Shown here: one piece after another, positions 6,228 to 14,580 of the stretch | Layout: each line of letters opens with the position of its first letter | How positions within the stretch are numbered: the first letter of the stretch is position 1 | From: CAZQYB01 sp964597535 | GTDB taxonomy: Bacteria > Planctomycetota > Phycisphaerae > Sedimentisphaerales > Anaerobacaceae | Assembly (NCBI GenBank): GCA_964597535.1 | Contig: CAZQYB010000053.1 | Location: 1-15,631 of the forward strand | Direction: 5' to 3' | Length of the DNA stretch: 15,631 bases | Program-made: the position numbers and the translations under genes | Notes under the pieces: model-generated | Databases searched by the model: none | Seen by the model: the letters and a program-made list of their open reading frames with translations, nothing else | What the model was told of the DNA's origin: nothing

Positions 6228-7444
6228 GGTTTCTGATTGTAAATCAACACACATCCAATCGTGGAGACGAAGCTGCTGGCAAAGCACTGTTGCGAGCATT
6301 GGATAAAGAAAATGAAATCAAGCAGTTGGATATTCTATATAACAAAGTAAACATGCTTGAGGAAGAAAAGCTGACTTTCGAGACAGTCCGATATATAACA
6401 CATCATTCTGCCGCAATTCTAAGTGTCTTTGATAAAGCCTTCATTATACTTTCATTCTTACTGACTTTCCGATTAATAAGAATTCTTCTGAAGATATCGT
6501 GCCTAAAACAGGAGTTCAAACTTATAGAAAATGCTGATATAGTTGTTAGCGCTCCCGGCGGAGTAAATATAGGCCCATATAAGGATTGGAGATATTTATG
6601 GCGGTTATATATTTCGGTGAAGTTGGGTAAACCTCTTGCGATTTATTCAATTTCCTTCGGTCCCATCCCGAAAAACAGGTTATTCAAGTTTGTATCTGTG
6701 TATGTTTTAAGAAAGGCTAAGTTTATATCTCTAAGAGACAAACAAAGCCAGACATACGCAGATGAATACAACGTAAAGCATGTTCCTTCGATAGATACTG
6801 CCTTTCTTGATGAGACTTTTGCAAAAGAACTCCCACTTGAACTCAACAATATAAAACAGAAAAAGTATGTTGTCATGGTACCCAATGAACTATATTCATG
6901 GCACCCATATTATAGAAATATTAACACAGAGAGTTTAGATAAGATTTACTTAGATATCATTAATCTTTTTACAAACAAAGGAATCGACATCGTTTTACTA
7001 CCTCAGCGTTTCGGTAGCCGGAATGACAGCAAGTATTTTGAAAGATTACGCCAACAAATACCAAATAGAGAGAACATTAACATTACTTGTGATGAGTATA
7101 GCTCTGATATACAACAAAGCATCGTTAACAATGCTAAGTTCCTGGTCGGTGCCAGATACCACTCTATTGTTTTTGCCATAAGAGGGGAGATACCGTTTGT
7201 TGCCATGTCATACGAGCATAAAATAGAGCACATGTTATCTTCCTTATTCCTGGATAAATACGCGGTAGATTTAAAAGAAGTTTTAGAGCAGGAGTCGTCC
7301 ACCCAACTTATTAAAAAAATCGAAGTGTGTTTTGACAAAAGAGAAATGATAAAACAAGAGTTATCTTTTGCTAATAAGAGAGCTAACGATATCGCGAAAA
7401 AGACGTTTTCAACTTTTGAGAGCTTCCTTGAGGGCATCGCGTGA
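6224..7444 (+). CDS. Polysaccharide pyruvyl transferase family protein (CsaB-like)
   Basis: Expected to transfer pyruvate from phosphoenolpyruvate onto a sugar hydroxyl pair, forming a ketal on the lipid-linked repeat unit in the cytoplasm. 406 residues. Landmarks: the N-terminal strand and N-R-G-D-E-A at 12-17; DIVVSAPGGVNIG at about 105-117; GARYHS at 309-314, which matches the conserved G-x-R-x-H segment; and the SYEHKIEHML stretch about 20 residues later. These are the hallmarks of the PS_pyruv_trans family. Some members act on other acceptors, so the acceptor is unknown. ATG 6224 overlaps the upstream stop (ATGA) and its own stop overlaps a GTG (GTGA), so translation should be coupled on both sides. 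Strongly A+T-rich (27% G+C in one 60-base line). Confidence 0.85.
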   Translation: MRFLIVNQHTSNRGDEAAGKALLRALDKENEIKQLDILYNKVNMLEEEKLTFETVRYITHHSAAILSVFDKAFIILSFLLTFRLIRILLKISCLKQEFKLIENADIVVSAPGGVNIGPYKDWRYLWRLYISVKLGKPLAIYSISFGPIPKNRLFKFVSVYVLRKAKFISLRDKQSQTYADEYNVKHVPSIDTAFLDETFAKELPLELNNIKQKKYVVMVPNELYSWHPYYRNINTESLDKIYLDIINLFTNKGIDIVLLPQRFGSRNDSKYFERLRQQIPNRENINITCDEYSSDIQQSIVNNAKFLVGARYHSIVFAIRGEIPFVAMSYEHKIEHMLSSLFLDKYAVDLKEVLEQESSTQLIKKIEVCFDKREMIKQELSFANKRANDIAKKTFSTFESFLEGIA

Positions 7445-7515
7445 AAGAGCCAAAAGTTTTGATAATAATTCTCAACTGGAATAGCTGGCAGGATACCATT
7501 GAATGCTTGGAATAG
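7441..7515 (+). pseudogene. 24-codon remnant of a lost GT2 glycosyltransferase gene
   Basis: GTG at 7441 overlaps the stop of the pyruvyl transferase. The encoded peptide, VKEPKVLIIILNWNSWQDTI then ECLE, is the classic first strand and helix of a GT2 enzyme (pattern VxIIILNWNxWxDTIECLES). It stops at TAG 7513-7515. The next gene starts inside it at 7503 in another frame and has its own complete GT2 N-terminus, so this is a leftover from a different gene. It may still be translated and serve as a coupling leader; it contains AGGA (7490-7493), the likely ribosome-binding site for 7503. Confidence 0.7.
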
Positions 7516-8438
7516 TCCTTGTAAATTATAAAACAGAAGATAAGACAATTGGTTATGTTCAGCAGGAACTAAGTAAAATTCAATGTAACTACATACTTGT
7601 AATCGTTAATAATTCCTGTACGGAAGAGTCGAACATGAAACTGGCCGAGGGTTGTCACGCCGAGTTAGTAATTGATACGGACAAAGTTGATTCAGGCACA
7701 GATATATTCATTATTGGTGCTGGTGAAAATCTTGGTTACGCTAAGGGTAACAATCTTGGTGCAGCTTTCTTAAGGCAACACTTTAACATCGACTATTATC
7801 TGTTTACAAACAACGACGTGAGAATCGTTGATGGGTATGTTGTGGAAAAAATGATAGAAGTGGCAGAGTCTAGACCAAGTATTGGTGTCATTGGCCCAAG
7901 GGTTATCGGTTTAGATGGAAAAGAGCAGAATCCTAGACAATATATTACAGTTTGGCGTAGAACTATTATTCCATGGTTGTTTCTTCCGATATTATTCCCG
8001 CTTATAAAAAGGAGATTCTTTAGGGATGTTCAGAAAAACGCCAGCGAAGGTGAGTACTACGGGGTTTCCGGAAGTTTTATGTTAGTACGAAAAGAAGCCT
8101 TTGAAATGGCCGGCATGTTTGACCCCAATACTTTTCTCTATGCAGAAGAGCTAATATTGAGCGAAAGGATGTTGCCTTTGGGATTTAAAACCTATTTCTT
8201 CCCACATGTGAAAGTCATTCATGAGCATGGCCAAGTAACAGGTCGATTCCTTGCTGTGAGGGATACCCTAAGAATGGCTTTCGAAAGTGATATGTATTAT
8301 TATAGAAAGTACAAAAAAGTTGGTAATATGACTATCTTCTTTGCAAAGCTTTCTGTAAGTATTTGTCTGAATGTGTATCTTCCAATTATAAAGCAAATAA
8401 GAAGATTTCTTAAATGTTATAAGAATTCGGAGGTTTGA
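7503..8438 (+). CDS. GT2 family glycosyltransferase (rhamnosyltransferase-like)
   Basis: Cytoplasmic GT-A fold enzyme expected to add a sugar to the growing lipid-linked repeat unit. 311 residues. The N-terminal strand is GIVLVNYKTEDKT. NLGYAKGNNLG follows, then LFTNNDV with N-N-D at 103-105 in the place of the metal-binding DxD, and GVSGSFMLVRKEAF followed by FLYAEELILSER. That last segment corresponds to the Y-x-E-D-x-D-L-x-x-R region of rhamnosyltransferase-type GT2 enzymes, here with E-E instead of E-D. A C-terminal hydrophobic/basic stretch may contact the membrane. ATG 7503 has AGGA 9 nt upstream and lies inside the preceding remnant. The sugar specificity cannot be deduced. Confidence 0.87.
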   Translation: MLGIVLVNYKTEDKTIGYVQQELSKIQCNYILVIVNNSCTEESNMKLAEGCHAELVIDTDKVDSGTDIFIIGAGENLGYAKGNNLGAAFLRQHFNIDYYLFTNNDVRIVDGYVVEKMIEVAESRPSIGVIGPRVIGLDGKEQNPRQYITVWRRTIIPWLFLPILFPLIKRRFFRDVQKNASEGEYYGVSGSFMLVRKEAFEMAGMFDPNTFLYAEELILSERMLPLGFKTYFFPHVKVIHEHGQVTGRFLAVRDTLRMAFESDMYYYRKYKKVGNMTIFFAKLSVSICLNVYLPIIKQIRRFLKCYKNSEV

Positions 8439-8607
8439 TTTAATCTGCCCTATTGATGTTCACAGAAAACAGGAAAATAGAGCCAACAGATTGCTTTCCA
8501 GTTTACCCTTTTTGGTAATCACCTACGTGGTGTCATATCAGTCAGTTTTCACCATATATGGACTTCCACCACAGTGGCCTCTTTTTAAAAGTTGCTTCCA
8601 TTTATAA
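8437..8607 (+). other. Open stretch of 56 codons without a usable start (possible gene remnant)
   Basis: The gap between the GT2 and Wzy genes holds an uninterrupted frame reading DLICPIDVHRKQENRANRLL and onward to TAA 8605-8607. A good GGAGG lies at 8429-8433, but the codon at the right distance is ATC. It could be a decayed gene start or chance. Also present are the palindrome CCATATATGG near 8553-8562 and CCACAGTGG near 8571-8579. No family is recognised. Confidence 0.2.
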
Positions 8608-8615
8608 GCGGTATA

Positions 8616-9824
8616 ATGAAGAAGATGATAAACATCTTGCTATTTTCTTACGGTGTCTCCATTGGGTTGCCGGATATAGCACTTAATTTTTTGAGTACAC
8701 GTCTGCGATTAGACGATGGCATCATGATGATTCTGTTTCTTTGCCTTTTTATAGATGGGCTATGCCATCCCTATCGTTTTACCAAAAGCCAGTTGAAATT
8801 CCTGAAGCTTGTAACGCTCTTTGCAGTCTTTTGTTTATTATCTTTGTGTGTTACTCTTATTCTGGATTTGCCATTTGATTCCTACCCACTGTTTCGTATG
8901 TTGGGTTGTATGCTTATCCTGATAACACTTACAACAGTCCTTAAATCTTCAAAAACAATAAAATGGTTAGGATGGGGTTTGGCATTTGGAGGTGGTCTTA
9001 TTATACTACAAATTATAATCAGGTGGTACGGAATAGTTGGAATTGCATCTATGGAATATTCATATCAAATGAAAAAAGCTTTGCGTTTTGGGACATGGAA
9101 TCCTAACGCTTCTAGTCTCTATGCCATCATGTTTGCTTTTATAATGGCTTTAATTAGTTATGAGATGTCTGGGATAAAAAAGAAAGCATTCTGGTTGGTA
9201 GCAGGTGTCTTTAGCTTAATCCCATTATTTCTTTTTTCTCGTGGAGCAATGGCAGGTATAGGAGTAGCCTGGCTGGTTTTCATATTATTAGCACGCCAAA
9301 ACCGCCCTGCAAAGGCAGTTGTTGTGTTGCTATTTGTCGGTATGATCATGTACCTTTCAATATATGAAAGCAAGCTAATTCGCTCAGCTATCCGTATTAA
9401 TTTCTCAACCGGTGAAGGACTTTCCAGGCATGATATAATGTGGCGTACGGCCTTGGATTTAATAGCTAATTCGCCACTCATAGGACATGGGTTCGGTCAG
9501 GAAGTCCGTTTGTTTGGCATGAGATTAAATACTGGTGGCATGGCTCATAACGTATTTTTAAGTGTTTTTGTTGAAGGTGGTCTCTTAGGCCTGCTACTCT
9601 TTATATGGCCTTTAGGATACCTTGGCTGTCGTTTGTGGAGGTTCGCACATGGCAGATTCTATGATACGCGGGCGGTGATATGTTTTGCATTCTTACTGGG
9701 TATCCTGGTATCGAATTTATCACAATCCGCGTTATATTGGCACAAATCACAAATGTTGATATTGTCCTTAATGGTGGTGTATTTGGGAAAAGTAGAAAAG
9801 TCCTTGCTATGCAAACCGATATGA
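8616..9824 (+). CDS. O-antigen ligase/polymerase family protein (Wzy-like)
   Basis: Multi-spanning inner-membrane protein, expected to polymerise flipped repeat units in the periplasm. 402 residues from ATG 8616; a TTG at 8592 would add eight residues, but neither start has a clear ribosome-binding site. About 10-11 membrane segments. The second half shows the family signature: PLFLFSRGA, then SRHDIMWRTALDLIANSPL with I-G-H-G-F-G, then the periplasmic loop ending GGMAHNVFLSVFVEGGLLGL. The Arg residues and the H-N motif match the catalytic loops of the Wzy_C/WaaL family. With a Wzx and a Wzz in the same operon, polymerase is more likely than ligase. The stop overlaps the next ATG (ATGA). Confidence 0.85.
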   Translation: MKKMINILLFSYGVSIGLPDIALNFLSTRLRLDDGIMMILFLCLFIDGLCHPYRFTKSQLKFLKLVTLFAVFCLLSLCVTLILDLPFDSYPLFRMLGCMLILITLTTVLKSSKTIKWLGWGLAFGGGLIILQIIIRWYGIVGIASMEYSYQMKKALRFGTWNPNASSLYAIMFAFIMALISYEMSGIKKKAFWLVAGVFSLIPLFLFSRGAMAGIGVAWLVFILLARQNRPAKAVVVLLFVGMIMYLSIYESKLIRSAIRINFSTGEGLSRHDIMWRTALDLIANSPLIGHGFGQEVRLFGMRLNTGGMAHNVFLSVFVEGGLLGLLLFIWPLGYLGCRLWRFAHGRFYDTRAVICFAFLLGILVSNLSQSALYWHKSQMLILSLMVVYLGKVEKSLLCKPI

Positions 9825-10936
9825 TAAAAATTTTATATATAGTCTCAACTCTTAAACGATGCGGGCCAATGAACCAGCTTTACAATTTGATTAAATATTT
9901 AGACCCGTCTATCTTTAGACCAATATTGATTACTCTCTCGCCGGAACCGGATGATTCAAGGTGGCAGGACTTTGAAAAGCTTGGAGTCGAGCTTTACACA
10001 CTTGGACTCTCACGTATCAAAGGGTTGTTTTGTGCTATTTCAAAGCTTAAAAGAATCATTAGTGAGTTAGAGGTGGATATTGTTCACACGCAAGGAATTC
10101 GTGTCGACACGATTGCAGCATTGTACCTCGATGGCTACAGAACAGTAGCAACCCTACGTAACTATCCATTCTATGATTATTCAATGACATATGGAAAAAT
10201 AGCAGGTCATCTTATGGCTTTACATCATCTTAAAATGCTGCGAAGAATTAAACACCCGGTTGCGGTTTCTGATTCAGTGTCGACTATGCTGTCGGAAAAG
10301 AATAATTTCACCATTGATGTAATACATAACGGCGTCGACACAGATGTATTTTACCCGCCAGTTAACGATAAGTTCAAGCAGGAACTTCGTAGAAACCTCG
10401 GTATTCCATTGACCAAAAAAGTATTTATTTCAGTGGGCCATCTTACTTTGCTTAAAAATCCTTTAACGATTGTAAAGGCATTTCAGGACAAAAGCCTTTC
10501 AAAAGACTGCTGCATTGTTTTCTTAGGTGACGGCCCGGAGCGAGAACGTTGTGAAAAGTATGCAAAGAATCGTCACATAGTATTTTTTGGCAGAGTGTCA
10601 AATGTTGTTGATTATTTGCATGCATGCGATTTTTTTATTTCCAGTTCTCGAACGGAAGGCTTTGGGGCTGTTTCTATAGAGGCAATGGCTTGTGGGCTTC
10701 CATGCATTCTGAGTGACATAGGTGCACATGGAGAGATTGCACGATATAGCCCAGCGAGCACGAAGCTATTTCGAGTGAGGGACGCCCATAGTCTGGCAGA
10801 CAAGATCGGTGAGGTGTTGGTTCAAGACTACGCAGAAATGTCGATCGCTACCGTCCAAACAGTCACTCGCAACTTTAGCGCAAAAACTATGTCAGAGAAA
10901 TATCAAAGTCTTTATTTGAGAATTTGTACAAATTAA
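9821..10936 (+). CDS. GT4 family glycosyltransferase
   Basis: GT-B fold enzyme, expected to add one sugar of the repeat unit at the cytoplasmic membrane face. 371 residues from ATG 9821, which overlaps the Wzy stop (ATGA). An in-frame ATG at 9809 would add four residues; an upstream ATG at 9680 would give a long overlap with Wzy and an N-terminus not seen in the family. Landmarks: VDIVHTQG in the N-terminal domain; VIHNGVDTDVF at the interdomain hinge; ISVGHLTLLKNP; and SRTEGFGAVSIEAMACGLP with the EX7E pair Glu279 and Glu287, which binds the nucleotide sugar. The N-terminal glycine loop is replaced by STLKRCGPMNQ. Donor and acceptor are unknown. Confidence 0.9.
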   Translation: MIKILYIVSTLKRCGPMNQLYNLIKYLDPSIFRPILITLSPEPDDSRWQDFEKLGVELYTLGLSRIKGLFCAISKLKRIISELEVDIVHTQGIRVDTIAALYLDGYRTVATLRNYPFYDYSMTYGKIAGHLMALHHLKMLRRIKHPVAVSDSVSTMLSEKNNFTIDVIHNGVDTDVFYPPVNDKFKQELRRNLGIPLTKKVFISVGHLTLLKNPLTIVKAFQDKSLSKDCCIVFLGDGPERERCEKYAKNRHIVFFGRVSNVVDYLHACDFFISSSRTEGFGAVSIEAMACGLPCILSDIGAHGEIARYSPASTKLFRVRDAHSLADKIGEVLVQDYAEMSIATVQTVTRNFSAKTMSEKYQSLYLRICTN

Positions 10937-10962
10937 ACATACTTAATTCAACAAAAATTTCA

Positions 10963-11802
10963 ATGTCGCGAGAAAGTAAAACAAAAGCCAAGCTGTCAGT
11001 ATTAATGAGTATCTATAGCAAAGACAGACCTGAGTATTTGGGTGGGGCAATTGAGAGCATTATCAGCCAGACCAGACTGCCTGACGAAATAGTTGTTGTT
11101 AAAGATGGACCTTTGACTGATGAACTATCCCATATCATCAAAAAATGGCAGCAGAAGCAGCCCGGACTCTTCAAGATTGTATCCTTACCGGAAAACCAGG
11201 GGTTGGGAGTCGCACTACGGGAAGGATTAAAGGCCTGTTCTTACGATATAGTAGCTCGCATGGACGCCGATGATATTAGTTGTCCCGACAGATTTGAAAA
11301 ACAATTAAAACTTCTACAGGAAAACCGAGATGTTGCCGTTGTCAGTTCATGGATGGCCTGTTTTGAAGACAATCCAGACAACATCGTTTTTATCAGGCAG
11401 ATGCCGCAAAAGCCTGAAGACATTAGCAGGATTGCAAGGTTTCGCAATCCGGTTTTACATCCTCCCGCTATGTTTCGCCGCTCTGCTGTAGAGGCAGTTG
11501 GTGGTTACACTGACCGACAACGTAACCAGGATTACCATTTGTGGGCTCGAATGCTATTAAATGGCTCAAAGATAACCTGTATTCCTGAGACGCTATATAA
11601 GTTTAGATGTAACAGCAATTTTTTCAGGCGTCGAACCAGTTTACAGCATCTGATTTCAATGGTAAAGTTGCAAAAAGAATTTCTAAAGATGGGATTTATA
11701 TCCTTCCCGCGATACATTCTGAATATCATTGTTAGAATAACGACATACGTGTTGCCTATTGCAATGACAAGATTTGTACGGACAAGACTATTAAGATTGT
11801 AG
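10963..11802 (+). CDS. GT2 family glycosyltransferase (AmsE-like)
   Basis: GT-A enzyme expected to extend the lipid-linked oligosaccharide. 279 residues from ATG 10963; the longer frame from TTG 10924 would overlap the GT4 gene and has an uncharacteristic N-terminus. Landmarks: LSVLMSIYSKDRPEYLGGAI with a following SQTRLPDEIVVVKDGPLTDE; NQGLGVALREGL; the metal/nucleotide-binding D-A-D-D at 101-104; and NPVLHPPAMFRRSAV with a later NQDYHLWARML acceptor-side motif. The first segment is very like AmsE-type exopolysaccharide transferases. The C-terminus is basic with a hydrophobic stretch. No clear ribosome-binding site; 26 bp after the GT4 gene, 10 bp before the next. Confidence 0.88.
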   Translation: MSRESKTKAKLSVLMSIYSKDRPEYLGGAIESIISQTRLPDEIVVVKDGPLTDELSHIIKKWQQKQPGLFKIVSLPENQGLGVALREGLKACSYDIVARMDADDISCPDRFEKQLKLLQENRDVAVVSSWMACFEDNPDNIVFIRQMPQKPEDISRIARFRNPVLHPPAMFRRSAVEAVGGYTDRQRNQDYHLWARMLLNGSKITCIPETLYKFRCNSNFFRRRTSLQHLISMVKLQKEFLKMGFISFPRYILNIIVRITTYVLPIAMTRFVRTRLLRL

Positions 11803-11812
11803 CTTTGTTATC

Positions 11813-13066
11813 ATGATACGAATATTGCTATTTTTAGCCAATGCAGTTCTGATAAACCTTGGCTTTTTTTTTGCTTTCCTTATCAGATATGGCCTGCCAT
11901 TTCCTGAGAATAATTTTCTGCCTTACAAAAGTAGCTTTGTATTTCTAACCCTAATATACATATCAGTATTATCTTTTTTCAGAGTTTATAAGAGCAGGTT
12001 CAAGTCTTCATGGGAATTATTCGAGAGAGTTTTTTTAGGCCTGCTCCTTAGTACGTTGCTTAGTGTAGCATTTGTTTATGTCTTTAGAACTGAATGGGGA
12101 GCGTTTCCAACAAGTGTTTTTGCCATTTCCTTTCTTGTCAATTTTCTTCTGATTTTCAAGGTAAATCAGTTTATTCTGAAGGCAAAAAAAAGAATCAAAA
12201 AGCAGGTGATAATACTCGGCGAAGGCAAAGTAGATGATGTTGTCGGCAAAAAGGCAAAGGTAGAAAGAAAACGAATTAACGTAATTCGAGAATTACTTGA
12301 ATACTCAAACGTTGACGAAATAGTGGTAAGTGAAAAAATCACCAATGCAGAAGACCTGAACTTATTGCTCTATCTGCAGCGAAAGTTAAAGGCTGAAATT
12401 CTATTCAGTCCTTCGATTTATATGGGCCTTCTGCCTGAAAGAATAAACGGAAACTCTTCAATTGAGTTGCTGAGTACTTTCGTGGGCAGGCAATCAGACC
12501 TTGACGAGTTTTTTATTGCGATTCTTGATATATCAACCTCATTGATATTGCTGATTTTAGCTGCGGTGCCGATGTTAATTATTTCTATATTAATCAAGCT
12601 TGCATCTAGGGGCGCAGTAATCTACAAGCAACAAAGGGTCGGCAAGGATGGCAAAACATTTACATTGTATAAATTCAGGACGATGGTAAAAGATGCAGAA
12701 AAAGAGGTTGGCCCGGTATTGGCCAAACAAGAGGACCCTCGTATTACAAAAACAGGTAAAGTCCTGCGAAGGACGCGAATGGACGAATTGCCGCAGTTAT
12801 TCAATGTTCTGCGTGGCCAGATGTCTCTTGTGGGCCCCCGGCCGGAACGCCCCCATTTTGTTAAAATGCACAAAGCCCTGCAGGGGCTACGACTTGCCGT
12901 CAAGCCGGGACTTACAGGCCTTGCCCAGGTAAGCAATTTTTATGACCTGCACCCCAAACACAAAATCAAGTACGACTATCTATACGTTCAAAGAAGATCG
13001 CTTGGGCTGAATCTAAAGATTATGCTGCAAACAATTCCAGTGATATTTTTAAAGAAAGGCTGGTAA
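11813..13066 (+). CDS. Polyprenyl glycosylphosphotransferase (initiating sugar-1-phosphate transferase)
   Basis: Starts the repeat unit by moving a sugar-1-phosphate from a nucleotide sugar to undecaprenyl phosphate in the inner membrane. 417 residues. About four membrane segments fill residues 1-125. A short Rossmann-like region follows (VIILGEG at about 132-138), then a membrane hairpin near 240-260, then the catalytic bacterial-sugar-transferase domain. That domain has KFRTM (287-291), DELPQLFNVLRGQMSLVGPR (324-343, with the catalytic Asp-Glu), and KPGLTGLAQVSNFYDL. The central Rossmann-like part is shorter than usual in this family, whose members are mostly about 460-480 residues. Last gene of the operon; 10 bp after the GT2 gene. 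Confidence 0.93.
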   Translation: MIRILLFLANAVLINLGFFFAFLIRYGLPFPENNFLPYKSSFVFLTLIYISVLSFFRVYKSRFKSSWELFERVFLGLLLSTLLSVAFVYVFRTEWGAFPTSVFAISFLVNFLLIFKVNQFILKAKKRIKKQVIILGEGKVDDVVGKKAKVERKRINVIRELLEYSNVDEIVVSEKITNAEDLNLLLYLQRKLKAEILFSPSIYMGLLPERINGNSSIELLSTFVGRQSDLDEFFIAILDISTSLILLILAAVPMLIISILIKLASRGAVIYKQQRVGKDGKTFTLYKFRTMVKDAEKEVGPVLAKQEDPRITKTGKVLRRTRMDELPQLFNVLRGQMSLVGPRPERPHFVKMHKALQGLRLAVKPGLTGLAQVSNFYDLHPKHKIKYDYLYVQRRSLGLNLKIMLQTIPVIFLKKGW

Positions 13067-13068
13067 AG

Positions 13069-14580
13069 TCAAAGCACCTCGTAAATAACAATTCTCTTTT
13101 TCTTCTCTCGTTTGTTCATCCGCACCGAATATCTTTCTTGGACGGTTCTGCCAAACTCTGGCTTTTTGTCTTCATCCTTCACAATTTTCACCACATATTT
13201 AGCTCGCTTGGAAACCTTCTTGTCATATATTAATCCTTTCCGCTCCGCATAAAAGCTTATACGCCTGTCGAATACAGCAATTAAATCTTCTTTAGCGGCG
13301 TTTTCTTTTAGCCACGCCGAAGCAGTTCTGTATCCTTCTTTTTTTATACGCATAGGCCTGAGCAACTTCGGCAAACAAATAGCGACACCAATTATCAAAA
13401 GAATAAAGAAACATAACTGTGGATTTCCCTTACTCTCTGGTTGAACCCGGAAAAACTTGCTCCTAAGCCAATTGGCTAATACTTGTAAACCGATTGGAAC
13501 ATAAAAAATAGTGAAAACGACCAGCGGCAAGCTGTGTCTTTTACTGATGAAGTTGGTCCTATAGTACAACCACAGCAATACAACGATATTAAGCAAGGCG
13601 AAAGCAGTTATAAAGAAAAAGTTTTCTGCAGATTTAGTTTGCTTTCGAAAATAATAGTAAACACCAATAAACAAAGCCGGAATAAAATAGTACATCAAAG
13701 TTTCACAAATATTGTTCAGCAGCTTCCAAATCCCTTCTGCTACTTTCGTTGGGACAAAACCGGCAAAACATACACCGGCCTCATTAACGGCATCAATATT
13801 TGACCGTCCCATATTGGCCCAAATAGATACAGAACCGATGCGCTGCTCAGGAAAAAGGTAACCCACAAATCTCATATATGGTACAGCGATAACAGCAAAC
13901 CCTGCTAAAAGTAAAACTAAGGCCCCCACAGCACTTTTTCTGCTCATTTTGTTTTTTGGCCTGATAAGGTTAAACAGCAGCCATCCTCCGCCGTATATAA
14001 CCAGCTGGCAGCACTCAGTACGGATTAAGTATCCCAGGCCTGCGATTATCCCCACGCAGCCAAACATCCACCATTTACTGAACTTTGCGCCTAACAGCAA
14101 CAGCCAAAAGCCCGTTACCAAAAACACAATATGTGGCCAATCACTTAAGGCATCACTGCCAAACTTTGTCGGATACGGTAATAAAGTCAGAATCAAAAGA
14201 GCCCAAAAGCTGTTGCGGGATCCAACCAGTATTTTGCCTATGAAATAAAGTGGGATAAGAGAAAGTATTCTGCATAGCAAAGTTACACTCTGAGCACAAT
14301 ATATCCAACTATACATCCAAGAACTACTGCTGAAAAAGGTAATAAATTGATGGGCTATAAAAATAAGAAACGGATAGCCTGGAAGGTGTGCTTTTATAAT
14401 ACCGACAGGATTACTTGGGAATTGCTGGGCGCGCTCAATATAAAAAACCCCATCCTTGGCAATAAGCACGGCTGTGGCAATTAGATATACACCTATTCCC
14501 AGAGCAACTGCTAATAAAATCGCAATGTGGACAAGGTCTTGTTTTCTAACTAACCGATTAGTATTGTCACCAATAACCAT
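13069..14580 (-). CDS. PMT/ArnT-like (GT39/GT83) membrane glycosyltransferase
   Basis: Polyprenyl-phosphate-sugar-dependent transferase of the dolichyl-phosphate-mannose protein mannosyltransferase superfamily, acting on the outer side of the inner membrane. 503 residues from ATG 14580; GTG 14586 would add two. Hallmarks: Asp43 in KDGVFYIERA in the first periplasmic loop, the usual catalytic acid position, followed by HLPGYPFLIF; about 11-12 membrane segments; and a soluble tail of about 95 residues starting EGYRTASAWLKENA, typical of the family. The acceptor could be the polysaccharide, a lipid or a protein. It is convergent with the operon, with only 2 bp between the stop codons. A TATAAT-type promoter in repeat copy B lies about 140 nt upstream of the start. 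Confidence 0.85.
   Translation of the reverse strand: MVIGDNTNRLVRKQDLVHIAILLAVALGIGVYLIATAVLIAKDGVFYIERAQQFPSNPVGIIKAHLPGYPFLIFIAHQFITFFSSSSWMYSWIYCAQSVTLLCRILSLIPLYFIGKILVGSRNSFWALLILTLLPYPTKFGSDALSDWPHIVFLVTGFWLLLLGAKFSKWWMFGCVGIIAGLGYLIRTECCQLVIYGGGWLLFNLIRPKNKMSRKSAVGALVLLLAGFAVIAVPYMRFVGYLFPEQRIGSVSIWANMGRSNIDAVNEAGVCFAGFVPTKVAEGIWKLLNNICETLMYYFIPALFIGVYYYFRKQTKSAENFFFITAFALLNIVVLLWLYYRTNFISKRHSLPLVVFTIFYVPIGLQVLANWLRSKFFRVQPESKGNPQLCFFILLIIGVAICLPKLLRPMRIKKEGYRTASAWLKENAAKEDLIAVFDRRISFYAERKGLIYDKKVSKRAKYVVKIVKDEDKKPEFGRTVQERYSVRMNKREKKKRIVIYEVL

Noticed and set aside
9680..9820. Longer N-terminus for the GT4 protein
   Set aside because: It would overlap Wzy by 145 bp, and the added residues do not look like a GT4; the ATGA overlap at 9821 is the normal arrangement here.
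10924..10962. Longer N-terminus for the AmsE-like GT2 from TTG
   Set aside because: The extra 13 residues precede the conserved LSVLMSIYSK start without family support and overlap the GT4 gene.
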